Source of the DNA: Bacteroides sp.
GTDB lineage: Bacteria; Bacteroidota; Bacteroidia; Bacteroidales; Muribaculaceae
NCBI GenBank assembly: GCA_014801815.1
Contig: JAAVDM010000026.1
Span: 16,059 to 80,058, forward strand
Reading direction: 5' to 3'
Length of the DNA stretch: 64,000 nucleotides
Shown: positions 27,054-36,212 of the stretch, piece after piece
How the letters are laid out: every line of letters starts with the position of its first letter
Numbering within the stretch: position 1 is the first letter of the stretch
Made by a program: the position numbers and the translations under genes
Notes under the pieces: generated by a model
Seen by the model: the letters and a program-made list of their open reading frames with translations, nothing else
Told to the model about the DNA's origin: nothing
Database searches by the model: none

Positions 27054-30000
27054 TCATTTCACCATTACTTTGGCAAAAGCGTTACCGCCCTTGACAATAT
27101 AGACACCTGTCTCACATGGTATACTCTGACGATCGGAAGTGATGTGTACATACTGCATCAGTTTGCCGTCAGCCGCATATATGGCGAGTGCCTGACCGTC
27201 GAGTCCTTCGGCTATTATCGCGCCGGTAGAACCGTAGACACCTTCGAGAGTTCTGATATCATCAACGAATGAACTGCCGATAGTGACTGTGTTTGAACGC
27301 GGACCGTCTTTGCGGAAATCGTTGTTGAGTACTGTGGTGAGGACGTTGTACGAAGCTGAACCGTCAGCGGGAGTACTGTCATTCCATGATGTGCTCTGTA
27401 CGTCTTCCGCTATTGTCTGCTGTACACCGTCAACAGTGCGAAGCACCTTGTAGCCGGCTACCTCCCAGCTGAACAGACGGGCCGGAGTGTAGACGATATC
27501 ATCTATCATGGCGCCGAATGAGTCGAAGCTTGCGTAACGCAGTGCGAAGTAGCGAGCTTCGGCGGGCAGCGTGAAGTTAACGAATTCCCAACCCTCGTCA
27601 CCGCTCTTGGAGAATGTGCGCAGACGTTTGAACGAACCGTTTGTATTCGAAGTCTGTACCGAACCGTCCTCATCGGGGCTTACGGGTACATAGGGGTCAA
27701 ATTCGGGTTCTGTAGCGCTCCACCATACCTCGACATATTCGGTGTAGTCAGTGCTGATAGAACCAAGCCAGAATGTTACCTCTGTGCCACCGGCTACTTC
27801 AGGAGAGACGAGCCAGTCAGAAGCCTGAACCATACCATCGCCGCTTTCCTCATCATATTCACAGCTGCGGGCCATGAGGTACTGACTTCCCGAGTGGGGT
27901 GCCAGACGGGCATCGCTCATGATGTTGAGGGACTGTGCGTCGATAACCATCCATGCAGACGGCTGACGGTTGTTGGGCCATTCAAGACCGTTCACCAGCC
28001 AGCAGGTACGGCCATCGAAGTCAATGTTACGCCACTGACCGATGTAATCCGCAAGTATGAAAGGCTCGGCCATTTCGAAACCGTCCTCACCGCCGAATGT
28101 CAGGTCGGGTTCGCTCCATGTGAGAGCCACAGTGCCGTCTACGTTACGCTCGGCTGCAAGGTCGGTCACTACCGGAGCCTCATGAGCCTTGATTTCGAGA
28201 CGTACGGAAAGGGTATTGTTCTCAAGCACTTCGTCCTCGTCAGCCTCTACAGTGGCAGTCACTGTCAGCGGAGCGTTAGCGAGATATTCAGCCTCGACAT
28301 TGAACATTACATTTTTCAGATACTCGCGGTTGCTCTGCAGGCGGCGTATATCATCGGTCTCTGACAGGAGCACATTGCCGGTAGCATCGGTAACAGTGGT
28401 GGTAAGCGTACCGCTCATAACCTCCATACCGGCGTTGAGAACACGTACCTGGAAGTTGACATCGTCGCCTACTGTAGCCTCGGTGACACCGCTTATGGAA
28501 GCCACTTTCAGGTCATTCTCCACATTCTGAAGAAGTTCATATCCGTCGATGAAACCGTATTCTTTAAGTTCGGTAGAAAGGTCTGCACGAACTCTGAATT
28601 CAACCCATGGAGCCTCTTCGAAACCGTCGGACAGAACAACTATATCTTCTCTCCATACACCGCGCTCGGGATATTCCGGCTCGATATCAGCTATTTTCAC
28701 AGCTTCTTCGGCACCGTAGCGACGTGCCCACAGAGAGTAGGCAGGAGTGTACTTCCAGTCAAGCCAACGCAGTTTGAAGCCGGTCTTTTGCGAAGCTGAG
28801 GTTGTGACTTTGGGCAGCAGAATTTCAGCCTTGGTGGGAACACTGCCGGTGTTGAATACTACCAGACCTCCACCGTTGAAATCGGTAGCCACACCTGTAC
28901 CCATATTCAGTACCGAGGCTATTGACTCTACAGAAGAGTTGATGAACTCTCCCGACATGGTATGGGTGACGGGATTGTAAGCAAAGCCATTTGAATTGAA
29001 ATTCTCTACCAGAGGTATGGGGTTGGGAGTACCGAGAGTTTCGCGGGTGAACAGAGAATAACGTGATTCACCTATTTCGTTAACAGCGGCGGGGCCGATG
29101 TAGTACTGATGCTGAGGAGTGGTGGGTACTGTGTACGAGAACGAACATTCGTGTGTGGTACCTACCTGATTGTATGATACACCCTCTACTACGTAGATAC
29201 GGTATTCAAGATTGTCGACATCTACATAGCCGCCGTTTTCGCCGATAGGTTCGGGCTTATCCCATGTCATTGTGATGGTCATGTTGTCAGCCGAAGTCGA
29301 ATATCTGATGTTGCGGGGTGCCAGCGGACGGTCTATACCTACATACAGACTTTGACTGGTGGATATACCTTCGCCTTTGGAGTTGGCTCCTATTACAGAG
29401 ATTGTATTATAGCCCGAGGCAGGAACATCTACCGATACCTCACCGGTAGTACCGGGAAGCAGTTCGAGTGTTGATTTAGCATCGCCGCAGCTGACGGTAT
29501 AGGTTATGGTATCGGCTGCATCAAGAGCATTGCCTACGAGGTCAAGTGTCGGAGCTGTTATGGTGATATCAGCTTTGAGTGCCCCTGAGGGAGCGGCTTT
29601 TGCACTTATCTGAGGCATAGCGGGTGCCTGCGAAGAATAACCTTCGAGCGATTCGATATGGAAATCGCTTAACTTTACACCGTAACCGTTGCGTGAGGTG
29701 CAGTGGAAACCCACATAATAATCACCGGCCTCCGGCAGAGCGAAACGGCGGCTTATTGTGATGGGAGTTGGTTCGTAGAGGTTCTGACCGCTGTAGAGCA
29801 GCTGTGTCATGGCTTGTGGGTCAGCGGCACGGCCGATGTAGACACTCAGATTCTCGGAAGCCTCATAGAATGAGAAGTTACTGTATGAGAAGCTGATGTT
29901 GTACAGATTTTCAGGCTTGTCGAAAGCCAGCAGCGGCAGGAACAGCCAGTCGTCAGCCGATGAAGTGCGGGTGAGGTCGATACCTAAATAGTAATCGCCC

Positions 30001-31754
30001 GAGTCCATATTGCGTCCGTAACCGAAGGTTACACCGTCACCGTTGACATCAAGCGACTGGAAGAGGTTGAATTCCTCCTGTGTCGGTACCATCTCGAAAG
30101 GCAGTGTCATAGCGTTGCCGAGCAGCAGGCTGAGTACGGCAGGCTCTGAGGTGTGTCCGTTGGCAGAAGCTGTAACACTGATGCTCAAACGGCTGAGGTC
30201 ACGGTCTGTCGCAAGAGGGAACATGGAATCTGTCAGCGGTGCGTCGTTGAGTTTGACACCGTTTTCAAATACATCGTAAGTCACAGCTGCCGTGTCAACG
30301 TAACCATTGTTGACACCCTTGTCACTGACAGGCTCCCATGACAGCACTCCGTTTTCGACTTTGAGCATGGTTGGTGCGGTTGGTGTGTCATTACCAAGGC
30401 AGAATGAGGTCTTACGCATGGGACTTGCTTTGTCGCCTATGCTTGCAGTCAGGGCGCTCTCATGGACACCTTCGCTGCCTTCATAAGTGAAAGTACGACT
30501 CTCGCCGGCAGCCATATCGGCTTCGAAGACGGCTTTGCCGTCAATCTCGAATACTATATGCACATCGCCCTGTTCTATAGGCAGACGTCCGTAAGTAAGT
30601 TCGGGAGCTGTGACAGTGATGCTGCCACTGAGTGAAGCACCCGCGAAGTTGAACACTGCCTCGGCTGGCATGGCCGGTGCCTCAAGTTCGGCATACGGGT
30701 CGGTGCAGCACATCAGTGACAGATACGGATTGTTCGGGTAAAGCGCAGGACTCTCGGTGACGCTGTATGTTTCGTCATCGATGAAAAGTAGTTTTATAGA
30801 CTCCGTGAATTCATCGGGATAGAAAGCTACGAACGAACGGTCGAGCGGACTGTAAGTCATCGCTGTGGCTGTCTGGTAGCGCACAAGTTCGTAGTCCTCA
30901 TCGACAGTGCCCATCTCTATCAGAGAGTCTGTAGCTTCGTCAATGGTGTACACCTGGTTAGCCTCGTCAAATACGTAAACCTGAGTATCTGCCGGGTTAT
31001 ATACTATCGAACCGAAGAATTTACTGCGTGCCAGCAGACCGTGCGACTGTATTGCGAAATTGTTCTTAGGGTCTATTGTAGCGTAAAGTCCGAATGAATA
31101 AGTTGACTGGTCGAGCGAAAGAACATAGAATATATCCTTGTCCGGATTGTATGTCATGCTGTAGGCATAGGCGGCATATTCCTCACCGAAGTAAAGAGGT
31201 GTCAGTTCATCGCCGGTTGCAAGGTCGACACGACGCCAGACAATGTTTTCCACCTGTGCGCCGTCAACGATAGAAGTGAGAATGTCGGCTATATAGAGTA
31301 TACCGTCACGTATGGCACCGCCCTGTATGTCGAAGTCCTGAGAATTAGCGAGGAAAGAACCGCTGAATATATTCACCACCTGGCCCGAAGCCGGGTTAAT
31401 CTCACCCCAGTAGGACTGTGAAGAGGACTGTATGCCTTGGAATGATGCTACTACACCATAGAGTGAGCCGCGTGGCTCGGCTGCCGGAAGACCCATAGGA
31501 GCTTTTTTTGCGTGACGAACACGCATCAGACCGGACTCCGGGCTGCCCTTTATGTTTGAAAGCTGAGTAACTCCCGAAGCGGCACGTATTCGCTGCGGCA
31601 GTGTGTGGAGAGGGCGTCCCGGCACTTCGGAGCTTACCGAAGTCACGGGAGAGGAGGTGGCGGTACGCGTATATGCCTGCGCCTCAGTCGCCGGGACCGC
31701 ACACAATAGTGCGCTGCCTATACTCCAGCCCACGAAAGTAAAAAATTGTCTCAT
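27054..31754 (-). CDS. Giant exported protein: beta-propeller, Ig/FN3 repeats, choice-of-anchor J, Por/T9SS-like tail (paralog 1)
   Basis: A 1566-residue paralog of the next gene with the same domain order: signal peptide (to about 27), a basic Arg-rich spacer (about 28-95), a beta-propeller (about 95-350), Ig/FN3 units with the recurring NGYVDTAAVTYDVFENGVKL pattern, jelly-roll domains, a CARDB-like domain (about 1130-1220), a choice-of-anchor J domain (about 1250-1440; WLVSPEVAGGTEVTFWLGSI) and a C-terminal tail (LAIYAADGKLMQYVHITSDR, then SIPCETGVYIVKGGNAFAKV). It heads a two-gene operon from a well-formed promoter at 31878-31909. Such proteins are thought to act as surface adhesins or structural proteins; that is inference, since no binding partner can be read from the sequence. 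Confidence 0.82.
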   Translation of the reverse strand: MRQFFTFVGWSIGSALLCAVPATEAQAYTRTATSSPVTSVSSEVPGRPLHTLPQRIRAASGVTQLSNIKGSPESGLMRVRHAKKAPMGLPAAEPRGSLYGVVASFQGIQSSSQSYWGEINPASGQVVNIFSGSFLANSQDFDIQGGAIRDGILYIADILTSIVDGAQVENIVWRRVDLATGDELTPLYFGEEYAAYAYSMTYNPDKDIFYVLSLDQSTYSFGLYATIDPKNNFAIQSHGLLARSKFFGSIVYNPADTQVYVFDEANQVYTIDEATDSLIEMGTVDEDYELVRYQTATAMTYSPLDRSFVAFYPDEFTESIKLLFIDDETYSVTESPALYPNNPYLSLMCCTDPYAELEAPAMPAEAVFNFAGASLSGSITVTAPELTYGRLPIEQGDVHIVFEIDGKAVFEADMAAGESRTFTYEGSEGVHESALTASIGDKASPMRKTSFCLGNDTPTAPTMLKVENGVLSWEPVSDKGVNNGYVDTAAVTYDVFENGVKLNDAPLTDSMFPLATDRDLSRLSISVTASANGHTSEPAVLSLLLGNAMTLPFEMVPTQEEFNLFQSLDVNGDGVTFGYGRNMDSGDYYLGIDLTRTSSADDWLFLPLLAFDKPENLYNISFSYSNFSFYEASENLSVYIGRAADPQAMTQLLYSGQNLYEPTPITISRRFALPEAGDYYVGFHCTSRNGYGVKLSDFHIESLEGYSSQAPAMPQISAKAAPSGALKADITITAPTLDLVGNALDAADTITYTVSCGDAKSTLELLPGTTGEVSVDVPASGYNTISVIGANSKGEGISTSQSLYVGIDRPLAPRNIRYSTSADNMTITMTWDKPEPIGENGGYVDVDNLEYRIYVVEGVSYNQVGTTHECSFSYTVPTTPQHQYYIGPAAVNEIGESRYSLFTRETLGTPNPIPLVENFNSNGFAYNPVTHTMSGEFINSSVESIASVLNMGTGVATDFNGGGLVVFNTGSVPTKAEILLPKVTTSASQKTGFKLRWLDWKYTPAYSLWARRYGAEEAVKIADIEPEYPERGVWREDIVVLSDGFEEAPWVEFRVRADLSTELKEYGFIDGYELLQNVENDLKVASISGVTEATVGDDVNFQVRVLNAGMEVMSGTLTTTVTDATGNVLLSETDDIRRLQSNREYLKNVMFNVEAEYLANAPLTVTATVEADEDEVLENNTLSVRLEIKAHEAPVVTDLAAERNVDGTVALTWSEPDLTFGGEDGFEMAEPFILADYIGQWRNIDFDGRTCWLVNGLEWPNNRQPSAWMVIDAQSLNIMSDARLAPHSGSQYLMARSCEYDEESGDGMVQASDWLVSPEVAGGTEVTFWLGSISTDYTEYVEVWWSATEPEFDPYVPVSPDEDGSVQTSNTNGSFKRLRTFSKSGDEGWEFVNFTLPAEARYFALRYASFDSFGAMIDDIVYTPARLFSWEVAGYKVLRTVDGVQQTIAEDVQSTSWNDSTPADGSASYNVLTTVLNNDFRKDGPRSNTVTIGSSFVDDIRTLEGVYGSTGAIIAEGLDGQALAIYAADGKLMQYVHITSDRQSIPCETGVYIVKGGNAFAKVMVK

Positions 31755-31877
31755 GAGATAAAGAAAAAGAAGTTTTTTAGAGAATGACTTTGTCTATGAA
31801 GTCATCTGGTTGAAGATAATGGTAAACAAAAGTATGCGGGTTAGTCCATAATGGAGTCTGCGAAACACACCTTTGTG

Positions 31878-31909
31878 CAAAGGTAGGTAAAATATAGGTA
31901 TATTGCAAA
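31878..31909 (-). promoter_or_regulatory. Promoter of the giant-protein operon
   Basis: On the minus strand, TTTG (31909-31906) and TACCTTTG (31885-31878) are separated by 20 bp, matching the Bacteroidetes TTTG-N19/20-TAnnTTTG consensus. It gives a leader of about 115 nt. The best-formed promoter in the window. Confidence 0.7.
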
Positions 31910-32070
31910 CAATAAATATGTTAATGATGCGGTTTTAACACGTTTTAATATTATCTGTTATTAAGTCAGCTTGTTGTGCTGACTATCATTTAGCTGTGCC
32001 GCATAACTGTCGGCGGGAACAATATTGTCGAAAGACGCGCAGAAAGAATGGTTATGTGGAGCGGAATGTG

Positions 32071-32078
32071 TAATTTTG
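32071..32078 (+). promoter_or_regulatory. Probable -7 element of the MATE gene
   Basis: TAATTTTG matches TAnnTTTG, 38 bp before the ATG at 32117. No clear -33 box is seen. Confidence 0.5.
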
Positions 32079-32116
32079 CATTCTGAAACGATACACACAT
32101 CTTCTACACAGCCGAT

Positions 32117-33526
32117 ATGTCACGTTCATCAAAGGTTGCACATATAGCGCATGGCGCCAGCATCTGGAACACTTATAAACAGGCCTATGCAGGGTTACTC
32201 CGTCTCGGGTTGCCGGTACTGGTGACTCAGGTCGGTATCATCGTGGTCAGCTTCGCTGACACCATGATGGTTGGTGCCTACGGTCTTGACGAACTTGCGG
32301 CTGCAGCGTTTGTCAACAGTTTCTTTATGGTCGCTATTGTGATGCAGTTCGGCTTTGCCGGAGGTATCACACCGCTTATCGGTGCGCTATACAGCAAGGG
32401 CAGACGTCATGAGGCGGGGCGCACGTTGCGCGCCGGTCTGCAGGTCAACACTATGGTGTCGGTATTTTTCATGGCTCTGATGGGTACGCTCTATTTCTTT
32501 CTTGATTGTTTCGGACAGCCGGAGGAACTGCTGCCGCTGATACGTCCTTACTATCTGGTCATACTCGGTTCGCTGCTGCCTATGGCCATATTCAACTGCT
32601 GTCAGCAGACGGCCAACGGTACTACCGATACCGCAATGCCGATGTGGTTGATATTGGGAGCCAATATATTTAATATCATAGGTAATTATACCCTGATATT
32701 CGGACATTTCGGTTGCCCGCGTCTTGGTTTGATAGGTGCAGGTCTCTCGACTCTTACGGCACGTACAGGTGCCTGTATAGGTATACTGCTATGCTTCAGC
32801 CGCAGACGTCGTTACCGTGAGTACTGGCGTGGTGTCCTTGACTCCTCGCCGGGTGTGAGCGCCCTGCGCCGCGAAGTGTGGGTGACATCTTATCCGGTTG
32901 CCATACAGAGTGGTGTCGAATGTGCCTTGTGGACTCTCGGCGCTGTGGTGTCGGGGTGGTTCGGTAAGGTACAGTTAGCCGCTTATCAGGTAGTCAATAC
33001 TATAGCTCAGTTAGGCTTTATGATATACCTGAGTGTAGGTACAGCCACTTCAATCAGGGTAGCCAACTGCACAGGTGTGCGCGATGTGACAGGTATAAGA
33101 CGTACAGCTGCCGCCGGTCTGCATCTCAATCTGTTGCTCGGCACGCTGGCTTCGGTGGTGTTTCTTGTATGGACACGGCCTCTGATACATCTGTTCAGTC
33201 CTGATGAACCCGTGATACTTGCTGCTATGTCACTCATAGTGCCGCTTGTGCTCTACCAATACGGAGATGCTATTCAGATAACTTACGCAAATGCCCTGCG
33301 TGGCACGAGTGAGGTGCGTCCGTTGCTGTGGGTAGCCGTAGTCAGTTATCTCGTCATTGGTGCGCCGCTGATGCTGCTGATGGCCGTGACAGCAGGTATG
33401 GGTACAATAGGAGTGTATTACAGTTTTTCGGGAGCGCTGATTTCAGCTTCGCTGTTGCTGTGGTGTTCCTTTTCGCGTGTGTGCAGACGCAAGCAGAAAG
33501 TCTGGGAAGTCGCCGCAGATGCCTGA
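32117..33526 (+). CDS. MATE family multidrug/metabolite efflux transporter
   Basis: A 469-residue inner-membrane protein with about 12 hydrophobic helices in two homologous halves. The first helix pair matches MATE proteins (GLPVLVTQVGIIVVSFADTM, then MVGAYGLDELAAAAFVNSFF), as does the start of the second half (REVWVTSYPVAIQSGVECAL and QVVNTIAQLGFMIYLSVGTA). These transporters export organic cations or metabolites in exchange for Na+ or H+. Length is as usual (450-470). It has its own -7 element and is followed after 131 bp by parA, with a dyad in between, so it is probably a separate unit. Substrate cannot be inferred. Confidence 0.93.
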   Translation: MSRSSKVAHIAHGASIWNTYKQAYAGLLRLGLPVLVTQVGIIVVSFADTMMVGAYGLDELAAAAFVNSFFMVAIVMQFGFAGGITPLIGALYSKGRRHEAGRTLRAGLQVNTMVSVFFMALMGTLYFFLDCFGQPEELLPLIRPYYLVILGSLLPMAIFNCCQQTANGTTDTAMPMWLILGANIFNIIGNYTLIFGHFGCPRLGLIGAGLSTLTARTGACIGILLCFSRRRRYREYWRGVLDSSPGVSALRREVWVTSYPVAIQSGVECALWTLGAVVSGWFGKVQLAAYQVVNTIAQLGFMIYLSVGTATSIRVANCTGVRDVTGIRRTAAAGLHLNLLLGTLASVVFLVWTRPLIHLFSPDEPVILAAMSLIVPLVLYQYGDAIQITYANALRGTSEVRPLLWVAVVSYLVIGAPLMLLMAVTAGMGTIGVYYSFSGALISASLLLWCSFSRVCRRKQKVWEVAADA

Positions 33527-33558
33527 AATAACTGGGAAAGAAAATAAGTTTTCGACAA

Positions 33559-33590
33559 TTCACACTATTTAAGATAAAAAATAGTGTGAA
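33559..33590. terminator. 12-bp stem hairpin between the MATE gene and parA
   Basis: TTCACACTATTT (33559-33570) and AAATAGTGTGAA (33579-33590) pair perfectly around an 8-nt A-rich loop, 32 bp past the MATE stop. It probably ends the MATE transcript; because it lies just upstream of the parA -7 element it could also be an operator. Confidence 0.55.
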
Positions 33591-33606
33591 AACGGGAGAT
33601 AAAGAT

Positions 33607-33614
33607 TAGTTTTG
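33607..33614 (+). promoter_or_regulatory. Probable -7 element of the parA operon
   Basis: TAGTTTTG matches TAnnTTTG, 43 bp before the parA ATG. Confidence 0.5.
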
Positions 33615-33657
33615 CGAGTTAAAACCAAAGAGAGAGTATAAAGAGAGAATAACAAGC

Positions 33658-34428
33658 ATGGGTAAAATCATTGCAATAGCCAACCAGAAAGGCGGAGTGG
33701 GCAAAACCACGACAGCGTTCAACCTTGCCGCGTGTCTGGCCCTTGAAGGAAAAAAAGTGCTTCTTGTAGACGCCGACCCGCAGGCCAACGCCACCTCGGG
33801 ACTCGGTGTTGATTCGAGCGAGGTAACCTCGACTGTCTACGAGTGTCTTGTTGACGGTGTGCCCGCCGCCGAGGCAGTGGTGCCCACGCAGATTGAGGGG
33901 CTCAGTCTGCTGTGTTCGCGTATTGACCTTGTAGGTGCCGAAGTGGAACTTATGAACAGTGACGACCGCGAGCGTACACTGTCGAAGGTGCTCGCTTCCG
34001 TCAAGGACGATTACGACTACATACTGATAGACTGCAGTCCTTCGTTGGGACTGATAACCATCAATGCCCTTACAGCTGCCGATTCGGTCATCATACCTGT
34101 GCAGGCCGAATACTTCGCTCTGGAGGGTATATCACAGCTTCTCAACACTATACGTATCATCAAGAGTCGTCTGCGTCCGTCACTGGAGATAGAGGGCTTC
34201 CTGCTGACCATGTACGATGCGCGCCTGCGTCTGGCCAACCAGATATACGAAGAACTGAAAGGCCATTTCGATGATAATGTGTTCGACACTGTCATACCCC
34301 GCAATATCAAACTCAGCGAGAGTCCGAGTCACGGTGTGCCTGTAGTACTCTATGACCCTGACAGTCGCGGTTCGATAGCCTACGGCCAGCTGGCCCGTGA
34401 GATAATGGCCCGCAGCCGCCGCAAGTGA
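33658..34428 (+). CDS. parA: Chromosome-partitioning ATPase ParA/Soj
   Basis: A 256-residue Walker-type ATPase of chromosome segregation, which binds DNA non-specifically as an ATP dimer and moves ParB-parS complexes. The deviant Walker A KGGVGKTT is at residues 11-18 with the signature Lys11, Walker A' is in VLLVDADPQANATSGLG (about 35-51) and Walker B in YDYILIDCSPSLG (about 119-131). Length and end (GQLAREIMARSRRK) are typical. It is followed 63 bp later by parB, and the run continues with DUF5683 and a transglycosylase gene, an order I recognise from other Bacteroidetes chromosomes. Confidence 0.97.
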   Translation: MGKIIAIANQKGGVGKTTTAFNLAACLALEGKKVLLVDADPQANATSGLGVDSSEVTSTVYECLVDGVPAAEAVVPTQIEGLSLLCSRIDLVGAEVELMNSDDRERTLSKVLASVKDDYDYILIDCSPSLGLITINALTAADSVIIPVQAEYFALEGISQLLNTIRIIKSRLRPSLEIEGFLLTMYDARLRLANQIYEELKGHFDDNVFDTVIPRNIKLSESPSHGVPVVLYDPDSRGSIAYGQLAREIMARSRRK

Positions 34429-34491
34429 TACCCTCCGCCCCGGCGGAACAGTGATAGCATACAAACAGCCTGACACCCTGACCCAATAAAG

Positions 34492-35385
34492 ATGATAAAA
34501 CGTAACGCACTCGGTCGTGGCCTGGATTCGCTCATCTCGATCAAGGAGGTGCGCACCGACGGCTCGTCGGCCATCAGCGAGATAGAGTTAGACAATATCC
34601 ACCCCAATCCGGCTCAGCCACGAACCACTTTCGATGAGAACGCTCTCTCGGAGCTGGCTGTGTCGATACGTGAGCTGGGGGTGATTCAGCCGCTGTCGCT
34701 GCGCCGCCTCGACGACGGTTCGTACCAGATTATCGCCGGCGAACGCCGTTGGCGTGCCGCTCGTATGGCCGGACTGAAAACCGTGCCGGCTTATATCCGC
34801 GAGGCTTCCGATACAGAAGTGACAGAGATGGCTCTTATCGAGAACATACAGCGCGAAGACCTCAACGCTATTGAGGTGGCTCTGGCTTTCCGTATGCTTA
34901 TCGACAAATACAATCTCACACAGGAACGCCTCTCGGCGCGTCTGGGCAAGACGCGTGTCACCATAGCCAACCATCTGCGTCTGCTCAAGTTGCCGGCCGA
35001 AATCCAGCTCGGACTTCGTGACGGCAAACTTGAGATGGGTCATGCACGCGCGTTGCTTGCTGTTTCCGACTCGAAGCGTCAGCTCGACCTCTACAATCGT
35101 ATTGTTGAGGAGGGTCTGTCGGTACGTCGTGTCGAGGAGTTGGCACGTCAGGCCGAAGAGGTCAGCCCGGAAGAGCCGGAGAAACCGGTTGAGGAAGCTC
35201 CGGCTGTCGATACCGGACGTTACGCCGAGATGTCACGTCGTCTGTCAGGCTGGCTGCCTGCGCCGGTCAGACTGAAGCGCCGTCCTGACGGCAAGGGTTC
35301 GATAACGGTCAAATTCACTTCTGACGAAGAACTTGAGAATATCATGTCGGTTCTGTCACGTCTCGACACTCAGAATCCTGAATGA
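34492..35385 (+). CDS. parB: Chromosome-partitioning protein ParB
   Basis: A 297-residue CTP-dependent DNA clamp that loads at parS sites. It begins RNALGRGLDSLI, the ParA-interacting N-terminus. The CTP-binding motif GERRWRAAR is at residues 83-91, with ENIQREDLNAIEVA near 120-133. The HTH (RLSARLGKTRVTIANHLRLL) is near 148-167. A Glu/Pro-rich linker precedes a C-terminal dimer domain. Its stop overlaps the DUF5683 start by 4 bp (ATGA). No parS palindrome was found in the window. Bases here are more GC-rich than in the exported-protein regions. Confidence 0.97.
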   Translation: MIKRNALGRGLDSLISIKEVRTDGSSAISEIELDNIHPNPAQPRTTFDENALSELAVSIRELGVIQPLSLRRLDDGSYQIIAGERRWRAARMAGLKTVPAYIREASDTEVTEMALIENIQREDLNAIEVALAFRMLIDKYNLTQERLSARLGKTRVTIANHLRLLKLPAEIQLGLRDGKLEMGHARALLAVSDSKRQLDLYNRIVEEGLSVRRVEELARQAEEVSPEEPEKPVEEAPAVDTGRYAEMSRRLSGWLPAPVRLKRRPDGKGSITVKFTSDEELENIMSVLSRLDTQNPE

Positions 35386-36155
35386 CGTCTATGAGCATGA
35401 TTCCCTGCTGCGGTTTCTCACCCGGACTCCCGCCCTTGTGGCAGCGTGTGCTGCTCTCGGTGCTGTGTGTGCTGCTGGCTGTGCCTCCGGTCGATGCCTC
35501 GTTGCTGGCGCAGTTGCCCGAGACTGCCGGTGACAGTACCGTTTATCTGGAGGGAAAAGTGCTGGTGCCTGTGCCCGGCGCTGAAGTCATCAGTCAGGGA
35601 GACTCGGTGCTCACTGTCGTTGAAGACAGTAGCAATCCCTATCTGCTCAAAGGCAAGAAGGAATTCAATCCCGACCCGACACGCGCCGTGTGGATGTCAG
35701 CCCTCTTTCCGGGTCTCGGACAGGTCTACAACCGTCGTTACTGGAAATTACCCATAGTCGTAGGAGGCTTCATGGGACTCGGTTACGCCACATCGTGGAA
35801 CAACAAGATGCTCAAGGACTACACCCAAGCCTACCGCGACCTGACAGACAGTGACCCCGGCACGGACAGTTATATGAACTTCTTTCCGCCGACTACCAGT
35901 GAAGCTGACATTGACAAGACCTGGCTGACTTCCGTGATGCGTTCGCGCCGTGATTATTACCGCCGTAACCGCGATTTGTGTATCATCTTTGTGGTGGGTC
36001 TGTATCTGCTCTGTATGGTAGATGCCTACGTTGACGCCTCACTGGCACATTTCGACATAAGCGACAATCTCTCTCTTGACCTCACACCGACTATGTTAGG
36101 CAGTCCCATACCTTCTAAACCGGCCTTCGGTCTGAACTGGGCCTTTACTTTCTGA
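35382..36155 (+). CDS. DUF5683 membrane protein coupled to parB
   Basis: A 257-residue protein with an N-terminal hydrophobic export segment and the DUF5683 core: DPTRAVWMSALFPGLGQVYN near residue 103, RRYWKLPIVVGGFMGLGYAT, and a second membrane segment LCIIFVVGLYLLCMVDAYVD near 205 followed by ASLAHFDISDNLSL. Two or three membrane helices are likely. Function is unknown. Its start is coupled to parB by an ATGA overlap and it precedes the lytic transglycosylase by 57 bp. Conserved linkage in Bacteroidetes suggests a link between segregation and envelope assembly, but this is inference. Confidence 0.85.
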   Translation: MTSMSMIPCCGFSPGLPPLWQRVLLSVLCVLLAVPPVDASLLAQLPETAGDSTVYLEGKVLVPVPGAEVISQGDSVLTVVEDSSNPYLLKGKKEFNPDPTRAVWMSALFPGLGQVYNRRYWKLPIVVGGFMGLGYATSWNNKMLKDYTQAYRDLTDSDPGTDSYMNFFPPTTSEADIDKTWLTSVMRSRRDYYRRNRDLCIIFVVGLYLLCMVDAYVDASLAHFDISDNLSLDLTPTMLGSPIPSKPAFGLNWAFTF

Positions 36156-36212
36156 CACCGCCACAACGTATATGGCTTCTCTCCACCCCAACACCAAAAA
36201 CATCTCTTCGCA

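Larger units (their letters stand above)
31755..32116. other. 362-bp divergent intergenic region (giant operon / MATE)
   Basis: An AT-rich gap without an ORF that makes sense. It holds a minus-strand promoter for the giant-protein operon (31878-31909) and a plus-strand -7 element for the MATE gene (32071-32078). I see no strong hairpin or RNA-like structure in the remainder. Confidence 0.6.
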
